Shown here: positions 43,941 through 54,281 of the stretch, piece after piece | How positions within the stretch are numbered: the first letter of the stretch is position 1 | How the letters are laid out: every line of letters begins with the position of its first letter | DNA from: Seiridium cupressi | Lineage: Eukaryota; Ascomycota; Sordariomycetes; Amphisphaeriales; Sporocadaceae | Assembly: GCA_036674765.1 (NCBI GenBank) | Contig: JARVKI010000110.1 | Coordinates: 1-64,000, forward strand | Direction: 5' to 3' | Length of the DNA stretch: 64,000 nucleotides | Notes under the pieces: model-generated | Database searches by the model: none | What the model was told of the DNA's origin: nothing | The model's input: the letters and a program-made list of their open reading frames with translations, nothing else | Program-made: the position numbers and the translations under genes

Positions 43941-44876
43941 ATGCTGCATCGAGTCAGGCTACGTTCGCTGCCGGTCTCACGGCTCATGAGACCACGCTCA
44001 CATATCTCACAACCCATGCATCACAATTTCCGTCTCGGGCCTCAATGTCAACACCAACAAGCTAGGTCGTTTCACTATGACCCCAACGCAGTCGTCTTTC
44101 AGTTGCCCTTCAAGACGCGGCTCAAGTACATGACGTATGGTGCTGTCTGGCTCCTAGCACTAGGGGGAGGATTTGTGGGTTACCGGCTCTATGGCCTCCA
44201 CGGACAGCGCGACGCACTGGGGGGCGAGCTCAAGAACGCGCTGGACAAGCTGAAGGCCTTCAACGAGCAATTTGCCACGGGCTTCGCGCAGGCTCGCGCC
44301 GCTGGAGATCACCACAGGCTCAGGCAGCTCACGTTTGACTTGCTAAGGCAGGCCCAGTCGGACACGGAGACGGGGCGCCTTCCAGAGCAAATTGTCGAGT
44401 TTGGCGAGTTGCCTGGCCTACCGTTCGACGATCCTCGGAGTGGGGGCGAGCTGGTGCCTAGGGAGGACACGTTGGTGTTGTTGGAGAAGGACGAAGATGA
44501 TCGCATCGCGGCCTGCCATGTAGCCGCCAATTTGGAGATGAGTGAAGTGTATCGAGGGCTGGCGGACCCGAAACCGGAGCAGGAGGCGGATAAGCTCTTG
44601 GAGCTATTCAGACGAGTCGGTGATCAGATTGAGTTGTGGAGGAGGCAAGACCGGCTATTCGAGGATGAGAAAGGTCAGGTCGATTTGGTGATTCTGTTCT
44701 GCCTGCGCGAGGAGACTTGGGCCTTCGAGTATGCAGAAGGGCACTGGAACTCGCTCTCGGGCCCGATAAGTCTCGTGGAGCAGTCGGCGTCGGTCATCAG
44801 AGCTGAGGAGATGCTGGAGCAAATGTCAAGTAAGGAGAAGGGTTTGTTCGGCAGCGGCAGGAAACCGCGGTCTTAA
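43941..44876 (+). CDS. Putative mitochondrial inner-membrane protein, fungal-specific
   Basis: 311 residues, one exon. N-terminal ~45 residues are rich in Arg, His and Ser with almost no acids (MLHRVRLRSLPVSRLMRPRS), a typical mitochondrial presequence, ending near QQARSFHYDP. One transmembrane helix at about 63-81 (YMTYGAVWLLALGGGFVGYR). The rest is soluble, helical and acidic, with coiled-coil-like stretches (LKNALDKLKAFNEQFATGFA, PEQEADKLLELFRRVGDQIE). Family not recognised; topology resembles small mitochondrial assembly proteins, but function is unknown. Confidence 0.75.
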   Translation: MLHRVRLRSLPVSRLMRPRSHISQPMHHNFRLGPQCQHQQARSFHYDPNAVVFQLPFKTRLKYMTYGAVWLLALGGGFVGYRLYGLHGQRDALGGELKNALDKLKAFNEQFATGFAQARAAGDHHRLRQLTFDLLRQAQSDTETGRLPEQIVEFGELPGLPFDDPRSGGELVPREDTLVLLEKDEDDRIAACHVAANLEMSEVYRGLADPKPEQEADKLLELFRRVGDQIELWRRQDRLFEDEKGQVDLVILFCLREETWAFEYAEGHWNSLSGPISLVEQSASVIRAEEMLEQMSSKEKGLFGSGRKPRS

Positions 44877-45011
44877 GTACAGGAGATCTGGTTCTATGGG
44901 AGGGAAGACTATTGACGAACACAGGCGTGTTCGATAATGTACTGTATTGTATAAGTCTGTTCATATCTACAAAACATGCCAAGGCCTTGACGAGACAACC
45001 CTAGCATGAAC

Positions 45012-46763
45012 TCAGTCGCGATAGTTTGGTCTCTTCTTTCTGGGGCGGAGCCTGGTGGACCAAGGTCGGTGGGAAACAACCGGGACAGCTGCCTCTTCTA
45101 CATATTCATCCGCATCTTCGGTGACCTGTTTTCTTTTGGCGGTCTTACTGAGCTGTTTCTCCTGCGCAACTTGTCCTGGAGGAGAGTGCGATGGATCGGG
45201 CAGTTTGTTTTCAAATCCTTCCATCTTCCCTCCTAATAAGACGTTGGTTGGTGCTTTTGGCGTACTCGGAACTTTGGATACCTCCCTCTGCGGTAGAATT
45301 TGGCCCCGAATCTCGGGAGAATTACTCGCAGCAGGGGCTGCCTGTGACGATGTGAGCTTGTACCGACTATGTTCGGGGACGAGTTGTGTTTGGTCTGAGT
45401 TGCTCGTATGGAGATACCACTTCGACGTCCTGGCCAAGCGGGATGATGTAGGTATCGGCACCGATGACTCTAATGAACCCAAATTTGGAAACCTATGACT
45501 GGAATACTGCATGCTCGGCCGTCTTTGGTATGACGAAGTTGATGGTAAGCTCAGCCTTACGGAAGGCCAAACACGCGTCTCCTGAGTATTTACCAATTGC
45601 GCACCTGGCGGGTGGCCTCTGTTTCTCTGCTTCAGCCAGACGTGTTCGTGTGTCTTGATCCCGTTTTCGTCGAGTTCCCTCCATATGTTCAACGGCGGTC
45701 GGCTTCCGTCTGGCATTATACACGTGGCGTTGAAGAGGGCTATTATACAGAGTGCCCACAAAGCCATTGCCAATGGGATCTGGAGGATATCCTTTTTGTT
45801 GTGATCCCATGGTATCGCCGCATATCGAACTGTGAGGTGCGATGGTAACTGGTTTCGAGGCCCGGCCGGGTTCCAGGAGCAATCTCCGCCAAACTGCAGG
45901 ATTACAGCTCCTTGTGGTGTAAGTATGAAACCGTATGGCGTGGCATGAAAGCAACACACTGTTCCTATTTGACGAAGTGCCCACTCAATTCTCCCGTTGA
46001 ACCGCCCATCCCCGTTGAAATGATTGAAAGCTTCCAAGGGGAAATCTGCTGCAGATCTGTTTAGTCCTGCGACTAACAGGTGCCCCTGGGCCGAGAATTC
46101 CCAGTCATGTTTCGGCTTGTCATTTTCTTGCATATATAATGTTTCTCTATTGCTTTTGTTATGTGCTTGCCCCGATCCCGACGTTCGACCGCTTCGACGG
46201 CAAATAAACCAGCGCTGATTACCACCAGCTTGCGTCGCACTGTCACGGAGAGCTATGTTGACATGATCTATTAGAACTAGCTCTGGATTGACTGTGGGTG
46301 TTAGGCTAGGACTATCATAGTCATCGCTGCGGAGCCAGGCACTATCCAATTGTACATGATACAGACAAATCTGATGGTCGAGGAAGCGCTTCAATACGAT
46401 GCGTAGCAAGGGGAAGTTGAAATCTTTCCATCGACGCGCATTATTGCGATGTGATGAACGCACAGACCACGTGGGGTGGATCAGTGGGGTTCTTAGTCTT
46501 AGGCCTTCACGGCAGCAGAGGGGAGCTTCCTTCTCCCTTCATCATCATCCTCACGGAGGACCTCAATATACGGATTTCTCCCCATATTGCCGTCCATCAC
46601 GATGGTCTGGATGAATTGAGAGCCATGACTCGTCTCTTTCAACAGGTGTCTCGAATCTTTTACCACTGTCAGGCGCAGTCCACTGTGGTTCGACGATCGG
46701 CGTTCTGAGGAAGTCGAGCAACTGCATGGGCGGCTCGCAGTAACTCGTGTAGATATGTGCCAT
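45012..46763 (-). CDS. Fungal-specific protein of unknown function; 5' part changes reading frame
   Basis: The main open frame ends at 45012 and is clearly coding from about 46500 down: RTPLIHPTWSVRSSHRNNAR, DFNFPLLRIVLKRFLDHQIC, YHVQLDSAWLRSDDYDSP, PLEAFNHFNGDGRFNGRIEW, FHATPYGFILTPQGAVIL and RYAAIPWDHN, then a long disordered tail with basic ends. Upstream, an ATG at 46763 in the same frame gives MAHIYTSYCEPPMQLLDFLR, but between about 46680 and 46500 the protein-like sequence (RLTVVKDSRHLLKETSHGSQ, FIQTIVMDGNMGRNPYIEVL) lies in a different frame. Two compensating 1-nt frameshifts, or a ~165-nt intron from GTAAAA to AAG that would remove that segment, are the options. I recall similar fungal proteins containing both parts, which favours frameshifts. 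Function unknown. Confidence 0.6.
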
Positions 46764-46787
46764 TGTGATATAGTCGTAATCACGCAT

Positions 46788-48020
46788 AGAGTTTGAGCAG
46801 AGCAGCCTAGTCTAATTCTCGAGTCTACGGATGTACGTACTCAAAGTTGTCTTTGTTGTTGACCACGTAATGATTTGATGAATCCGGTAATGCGTGGTGG
46901 CCTTGAGGATCGTCATGAATTTCTTTGTTCGTCAAAGCATATAAAATCCATATATCATTTGTAAAGCAAAAATAAAAAGCATTTTGAGCTTGAGCGAAGT
47001 ACTTCACAAGCGACATTATATGTTTTGATGAGCGAGAAAACGCTATTGGTGAGCCGAGCATAAAATTTTGGGCGTCTGCTACGAGCAATGCCAACAAACA
47101 TGCTATTTAATTACAATGGATTTTCTTACTTCAATCACATGTGTGAGCCACGAGATGAGATGAACCAAGAAACAAGAAATGAGGTTGCATCGTTGAAGTA
47201 GAATAAACGACCTGGAAAAAAGAAAAAAAAAGAAAAAAAAAAAAGAACACTGAGGGAGGACGGCTCAGTGAGAAGATAGAGAGTTTCTAGGAAGGTCGGA
47301 GCGGAAGACCACTACACCACTGTGACCTGTGGTTTCGTGGTGTGTTAAGGGTAGGAGCCTTATCTCGCCTTATGAAGGACAATCGAAAGCTATGGGAATA
47401 TGTTACAGGCGAGAAGATAAAAGTAATCTGAGGTAGATATTTGTAAGAGAGTTGAGGTGCTGATGGGCCTTGTCCAAATCTTGCTCATGGGCTGTGCCGG
47501 GGCTTTCGAACAGACGAAAGTATAAAACCTTAGAATATAGCGCCCGATATTGGCCGGAACCTCCTCGACTAGGTAGATAAAGACGTTGGTAGCAATTGGA
47601 ATCAAATTACCTTCGGGACACACCTTCTCTCCTCGGGCTAAATGACCTGGCGAAAATAGCACATACTCATGCAACACCACATCAGGATCAGTTCCAACGA
47701 GAAAAGAGAGCACGAATCATATCCTCTACTGTCCGGGCTAAGCATAACAGAAGGGCACCGCTGTATGTAAGTTCGCTTTTGTGTTGAGAACTCGATTTTC
47801 GCATTTGCTTCATACCATGACACGAAAGCCTAGGCACATACCTCGTGACGCTGCAAAAACTTCGATTCCACTCAAAATAAGCGCTGAATAATTATAAAGT
47901 TTATGTTGGTCAAACCAGTTGATATTATTGACTAACGTAGAGTATTTACAAAGGAAAGCCATTGACCGGGTATTGTATGGCGACATAATAAATAGTACAG
48001 GCGCGCGACTAAAATCAAAC
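46788..48020. other. Intergenic region with A-rich tract
   Basis: Holds an A-rich low-complexity run near 47216-47244. Minus-strand ORFs at 46825-47097 and 47390-47713 are hydrophobic-rich but unrecognised; the first ends near a possible donor (GTACAT) and could be an upstream exon of the gene at 45012-46763. Confidence 0.4.
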
Positions 48021-49701
48021 TTATGCTGAAGAGCCTAACCAACCGTTGTTCAGTTTGAATCCATTCAGGAGAGCGTACCCGCTCGTCAGGACCAACAACC
48101 ATCGAAACAACGCACCTTTGGCCGACGGGCTGCCGAGCCCAAGAACCAACCCCAGCCAATATCCGGCTCCGTGGATCTTCTTACCGTTGCGGTCAAAGTT
48201 GGGCTTGGAAGAATTCATCCACATGAAACGCTTGAGCTCGGGCTCCAAATACGGCATGTAGCGTACTCTCAAGAGCTTATCCGCCCAGGTGGGTGTCTCC
48301 GTGACGGTTCGCAGATGTGTGAATGCATCAAACGAAGCCTTGCCGCGGTATGAACCGGTACCAGAAGTGCCTACACCACCAAACGGAAGGTTCACTACGG
48401 CACCATGCATGTAGGCATCGTTGATCGAGGCACCTCCGGATGTGATGCTGTTGAGAACTGGAGAGAAAATTTAGCTTACTCCAAGAATCAGGGAGACTGG
48501 ACCACTCACTCTTGTTGTTCTCGTCCTTCCTGCCGAAGGTCATTAGTGATAGCGGTGTGGGATCCACATCATGTGTGACCTTGATGGCATCCTCAACATT
48601 GTCGTAGGGTAAAATGGCCCAGATTGGACCAAACGACTCCTCCTGGACCATGATATCGTTTGGAGAGTCGACGAGGACGGCGGTGGGTGCAATGTACAGA
48701 TCGTCTCTGTCAGTCTCGCCTCCCATGACGATCTTGCCCTTGGTATTGTCCAGCATCTTCTTCATACGGTCGAAATGTTGGGTGTTGATGACGCGAGCAA
48801 AGTCGGGGCTCACTTTTGCACCCTTGGGGAACATCTCGTCGAAGGTAGCGTTAAGGACTCTGATAAAGTCATCCAAGACAACCCTGTCAATCTGGACATA
48901 GTTGGCAGACATGCAGACTTGTCCGGCATTCATGGTCTTGCCCCACATGAGTCGTCGGGCTGCTAGAGGCAGGTTGGCATATTTCGAAATGAAAGCAGGG
49001 TTCTTGCCACCAAGCTCCAGAGTTACGGGCGTGAGAGTCTCGGCAGCCTTCTTGGAGATGATCTTGGCGACATTCTCACCGCCAGTATAGAAGATCTTGT
49101 CCCACTTCTCGTTGAGCAGAGCAGTAGTCTCGGGTACGTGGCCATTGACGACCCGGTAGGCGGCCGGGTCCAAGTACTTCTCGACAAGCTCCTTCAGGAC
49201 CACAGCAGTAGCTGGCGCACCCTCCGAGGGCTTCACGACTGCCGTGCACCCAGCAGCAATAGCACCGATGAGTGGGCAAACGTTCAGGTTGACAGGGAAG
49301 TTATATGTGCCGATGATAAGAACGGCGCCAAGGGGCTCCTTTCGGATCCTGGGTTTGAGTATCTTTATTTGCAGGGCGGCGTCAACGTCTGTGTCATCCT
49401 GAACCCACTTCTCGAGGCTCTTGATAGTGTACATACAGTCTTGTATGGCCCAGCCAACCTCTGAAATCTGTGAATCATGAGCAGGCTTGTTCAAGTCCTG
49501 CTTCAAGGCCTCGAGAAGTTTGTCAGTCAAGTCATTCAGACCCCAGTAAAGCTTGCGCAGCTGGACAAGGCGGTACTCGACATCCTTGGTCTTCTGGGAC
49601 CTGAAGGTGTTGCGAAGAGTCGCAGCAAGGCTGGGAATTTCGTCCTGTGGAGTGGCCTCGAAGGGCGCGATCTTGATTTTGTGAGTCGTTTTATGCGCCA
49701 T
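48021..49701 (-). CDS. Fatty aldehyde dehydrogenase, membrane-anchored (ALDH3/Hfd1-like)
   Basis: NAD(P)-dependent oxidation of medium- and long-chain aldehydes to fatty acids, as for yeast Hfd1. Two exons, 49701-48510 and 48457-48021, with a 52-nt intron (donor GTGAGT, acceptor CCAG), giving 542 residues. Seen: IIGTYNFPVNLNVCPLIGAI, Glu229 in TLELGGKNPAF, catalytic Cys263 in MNAGQVCMSANYV, EESFGPIWAILPYD, and LPFGGVGTSGTGSYRGKASF close to the end. The C terminus has a hydrophobic stretch (FRWLLVLTSGYALLNGF), the tail anchor of this ALDH branch in ER, peroxisome or mitochondrial outer membrane. No N-terminal signal. Confidence 0.94.
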
Positions 49702-51377
49702 GGCGAATGTGCTAAGGGGAGCTTGCTTGGTGAAGCTTAACTTGCGGCCGGTGAGGTCAGATATAACAAGTCCTTAAGCCACGAGCACAACGAAACGTCT
49801 GGAAGTTTACGTTGTTGAAAAGGAGCAGGCAGGATGGCAGAAGAGAGGAAGTCCAAAGCTGTCTAGTTAAGGGTCCAGTCGAAATGGATGCGACGTACGA
49901 GGCCTGGTCAACGCCTGTAGTGAAAATGCTAAGCAACCCCTGCAATGGTGAATGGTGTTACCAGTTTGAGGATCGTCGCGACGGAGCTTTACCTCTACGG
50001 GATTCACCTAGCGGCTGTGGGGTGGAAGAAAGGACGAGAACTCGGGCATGGGATCATCTATCTGCCCGAAGAGATTTAGTGATCTCGGTTTCTGCTTGCG
50101 CTGGGCTATAATCAATCGAGCATCACAACTCGGCTATTGGTGAACGCAGCAGTATCGGCGTCATTGAACAGGGCCGCCAGACCCTTGGCACCCAGGCATG
50201 GCGACAACCACAGCCCCCAATATTGGTGGAACCGAGGCATCTCGAGTTCTCCGCGTTCCGAGATGCACAGGCGAAGGGGGACCAATCTCAACCCCTGTTT
50301 CTTCACGAATCCCAAATTGTCAATCGCGCATCGCTACTGCAAGTCATTCCCTTCTTTTTCTTCCCGAGGAATTGGAAATGGACGGGGGCTGCATGTGACG
50401 AACAAGGCAACCTAGCTTTTTCTTTCTTCTTTTCCATCCTATCAGTACTAGTGTAGTGCCTAACTACATTGGAGGACAGTCAAAGATGTTTTTGTGACGT
50501 TTATGGCGTCGGTTCATATGTGCACTAGCTGCTGAACCTTGGTGAACAACTTAATAAATTGCCCGAGCGAGGTCAAGGGAGTCCGGGATAGTACCTGGCC
50601 GTCGAGGAAATATCCTAGGGATGCGCTAGATCAGCAGACAATTTGCGGATTCGGCTCAAAGAGGAAGAGCTCACCAATGTAGTGCTGCCAAGCACACACA
50701 TGAACGTAATGAAGAAATGAGTCTGCCCGTCCCCTGAGATATACTTGGCTTAGCCTTTCGGTACTTCACAGTCACGGTAGGTAGCTCCGTAAGTTGTGCT
50801 CAAGTGATGCAGCACGTCTAAGGGTTTGTAGTGCCATACCTATCCATCTAGTCAATGTTTATATTTACATATAGGTACCAAATGTAGCTTGGACAGCGGC
50901 TCAGCATCATGCTACAGCCCCAGGCACGGTTTCTTGAGACAGCAGGCCTAGCCCAGCGTCTGTGGCTTTTCAGGCTCCTCTTCCATAGCGAGACCACTTT
51001 AGGTAGGCCGTTAAACTTGGCAAGCCGCAGCCGCAGCCGTGGCTGTCCATCGGAGAAAGGGGACCATGATCACGAGCCACATATGGAAGGAACCTCAGCC
51101 ACAGTTTGGACTCCCGAGTTCCGACTCCAGCCTCAATCCCCACTAAGCAAAGTGCACAGGCCAACTGCGCAATAGAAATCCAAAGCCCTATCGCGCGCAG
51201 AGTAGATGTGGGGTCACTTAAGCCCGACACACCAAAAAGTTCGCAACAATTTGGCTTGAAGCATTCCCTCTCGCCCCGATCCAATCCTCACGACAAGCAA
51301 AGAACCCCCCAATCCGACAACACCCACACGGCACGCAGGATATCCATCTCTTTGCGTCCTCTCCAAAATCAGAAGCA
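49702..51377. other. Intergenic region
   Basis: About 1.7 kb between the divergent ALDH and eL22 genes. C/T-rich patches at 50345-50440. ORFs at 49812-50111 and 50137-50456 overlap in different frames and are not supported. Confidence 0.45.
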
Positions 51378-51988
51378 ATGGCTCCCGTCACCACAGTATG
51401 TATATGACACCGCTTTGCTGTTGGCCCAGTCTCTCTGGGAGAAATCCCTAGCGAGATCATGGCGTGAAGCAGTAGGCTAAGGTCAATGTTTGTTGCAGAA
51501 GAAGTCTGGCCCCAAGGGCAAGCAGAGCAAGACCACCAAGAAGGTAACTTACCCATCCAGCAATTTCGCTGCCGACTCAATCGGTACTGACCCCTCTTCC
51601 AGTTCATCATCAACGCTCAGCAGCCCGCTAGCGACAAGATCTTCGACACCGCCGCCTTCGAGAAGTTCCTCCAGGACAAGATCAAGGTCGACGGTCGCGT
51701 TGGCAACCTCGGCGACAACATCAAGATCCAGCAGGCCGGCGAGGGCAAGATCGAGATCATTGCCCACAATGAGCTGTCCGGTCGCTACCTCAAGTACCTG
51801 TAAGCTCTCGAATCACCCATCTTGCCAAACCGGCGACATGCGCTAATATGATCATCACTAGGACTAAGAAGTTCCTCAAGAAGATGCAACTCCGTGACTG
51901 GCTCCGTGTTGTCTCTACCAGCAAGGGTGTCTACGAGCTCAAGTTCTTCAACGTCGTTAACGACGAGCAGGATGATGATGACGAGTAA
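51378..51988 (+). CDS. 60S ribosomal protein eL22
   Basis: Small RNA-binding protein of the large ribosomal subunit. Four exons: 51378-51395 (only 18 nt, MAPVTT), 51499-51543 (45 nt, KKSGPKGKQSKTTKK), 51603-51799 and 51862-51988, with introns of 103, 59 and 62 nt. The spliced protein is 128 residues: FIINAQQPASDKIFDTAAFE, FLQDKIKVDGRVGNLGDNI, ELSGRYLKYLTKKFLKKMQL, RDWLRVVSTSKGVYELKFFN, ending in the acidic tail NDEQDDDDE. All fit eL22. Codon use is strongly biased to C/G third positions, as expected for a ribosomal protein gene, and several introns at the 5' end are typical for such genes in fungi. It converges on the mitochondrial carrier gene. Confidence 0.96.
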
Positions 51989-52443
51989 ATGTGCCGTTGA
52001 TGGATATCCGGGCGGATTTGCATTTAGGGTACTCAGGATCCTCAGGATCTGCATACCATAGGTCAGGGAAAAGTTTGGCATGTCAATAGAGCCATGTCCA
52101 GGATTGGGCAAGCCAATCGACTTGTTCTTGCTACACGAGCCATGTACATTTACCTCTGTGTCGTCCCAGTAGTCATTCCGCAACGATCGCACCCAAACCT
52201 GACTTCCATCAACAATCATGAACTACTCTGCTGTAACTGCAGCAGCGACTTGCACCTTGGGCACAGCGTGTGAATGACTGCTGGGTTATCTCCAATTCAT
52301 TTTGGCATTAGCAGGTTGTCGTTCAGAAGCTGTAGCTCAGATGCGGATGGTGAGTGGTATTTTTGCAGCGTGACTGCCTCCTATCTATCTCTGTCTATCT
52401 CTATATCTATATCTACAAGTGACCTGTACAATGCAATCAATAT
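51989..52443. other. Convergent 3' region with CTAT-type microsatellite
   Basis: Between eL22 (+) and the carrier gene (-). An imperfect (CTAT/CTATAT)n simple repeat at about 52380-52418 lies near the carrier 3' end. Confidence 0.55.
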
Positions 52444-53522
52444 CTAAGGCAGATTCCTCATGACACCCTCGAACGCCACTAGCGCTGCAGCATTGGCCGG
52501 GAAAGCTCTCAAAAAACAGGGCAAAAAGCCTCTCCAGTACCCCTTCCAACCCGTTTCCCTGTATACAGTCCGCGCAGCATCAGACCACTTCTTGAAACGC
52601 GGCGTTCCGTCGTTCAGGGGTCCTCCCATGGGATCGGTCATGATTCTCTGCTTCACCACATCGCTCGGGTAACTGGTTAACCAGAAGATCTGCGCGCTCA
52701 GCCCGCCAGCCCAGAAATTGATGGAGGGGGCGCTTAGTGAGGTGCGGTCGCGCAGAAGCTGGGAGAAGATATCGTACGAACCCCACCAGAAGAAAAAGAA
52801 GGACCGGAAAAGCAGAGTCGCAAGGAGCCCCTTATACACACCCCTAACTCCATGTGCGCCATAGATCTTCTTCAGACAGTCGATGGGACCAGTGTAGAGC
52901 CTTTCGTTTTTCTTGGCCGAGTACTGGATCTGTAGACGTGCCTTGATATGCTCTACGGGCGCCGCGATGAACGACACCGTGGCACCAGCCATGACACCTG
53001 CTAGGCCGTGCCCATAAGATGGCAAATGCGCGACGGTGTGGGCAGTCCCTGCGATGGGCAGTTTGTTGTCGGCCGAGCGTGGATCGAGGTGAGGCAGCTT
53101 GGGTATGTGAGAGACAAAGACGTTCTCGGCCAGGAGGCGGCGATACACGGTCAAGGAGCCGAGCATGACGCTATCCATGAACATCCACCCCACGAGGGGC
53201 GGTGTCGCGCCCTTGTAGAGCCCGCGCACGCCCTCATGGCGAATAGTTTGCGCGACGCATTGGAGTGGCCCGGAGAAGCGCGACGAGTCGGTCGTCTGCA
53301 AGCGAACCTTGATCGTGTCGAAGGGATGGCCGACTGCGGTGTGCTGTTAGTCTTGACACCTTTTAGAGCTTGTCATGTCCCCAGCTACACGAGCTGCAGG
53401 AAGGAAGGGAATGGAGACGCACCTGAAAGCTTCGCGATACCGGAGAACACACCAGCAACGAAGCCCTTGTAGTTCTTATTCTGGCTGGCCTCTTTCGGCT
53501 TCTGCTTCAGATCGACTGCCAT
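52444..53522 (-). CDS. Mitochondrial carrier family (SLC25) transporter
   Basis: Inner-membrane carrier with three ~100-residue repeats. Exon 1 at 53522-53423 and exon 2 at 53333-52444 give 329 residues; the join restores the first signature, GIAKLSVGHPFDTIKVRLQT. The second and third signatures are AAPVEHIKARLQIQ and SYPSDVVKQRIMTD, and repeat ends show GVRGLYKGATPPLVGW, GVRGVYKGLLATLLFR and GWKGYWRGFLPCFLRA. A 25-residue insert precedes the second repeat (PKLPHLDPRSADNKL). It looks closest to the Ymc1/Ymc2 and carnitine/ornithine group, but the transported solute cannot be decided from what I see. The third signature has Ser in place of the middle Pro-x-Asp neighbour, as in that group. Confidence 0.9.
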
Positions 53523-54281
53523 GAGGAACTACATTGAGAAGGGAGCGGTTGTCGACGCAGGGTATGGTGACGTCTTCTATAGTAAATTCGATTGACGACC
53601 CGTAACGGGAGCTTGGGTGAGCTAGCGCCGGAATCGGCCCTGGAGTTAGCTGAGCTATCAATTGTCGTACCATTCTGCCAATCAGGGCACATCACTTAGT
53701 CAGATCCATATACCAGGATCATTGACGAAAGCCAAAGGCAGGTGGGATAATTACATTGTCTTCTAAACGGTTCAGAGGTAGTACCGAGTTTGAAAATAAG
53801 TGAAGAAACAAAGAAGGTTACCAGCGGTAATCCACATGCTAAGCGCTGAGTAACGACTATCCTTTTACGGTCATTATTGGAGAGCCTGGTTCCAGCAGCA
53901 AGATGCTTTCCTATTAGAGCTGGGGCATATAGATTGTTCTAGTCTAATACAGTCTCGTGAAAAGTTCATACACAATCTCTCTATCTCATTATATACTGCA
54001 CTGTACACAACCATTGATGCTGTATGTTGTCTTTGCGCTCCGTTAATCGATATCTCCTCTATGATCATAACCTTTTGTCTGAAGCGCGGATTGAAGCCAA
54101 GCAGGAAAAGACTTGGGAGGTTTTGGTAAACCATCATCAGCCGTACCATCAAGTACGCTATAGTTTTTATGGTCGCTAAATGAGACACTTCTGATTAGTA
54201 AAGCGGGTGGAACGTATTTTGGTTGGGTGCAACTACGCAAGTGTAGGTAGGAGTGGCGCAGACGTTCAACCCAGGGGATAC
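53523..54281. other. Intergenic region
   Basis: 5' flank of the carrier and 3' flank of the amylase, both on the minus strand. An alternative last amylase exon might end near 54190 (see findings). Otherwise nothing coding. Confidence 0.45.
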
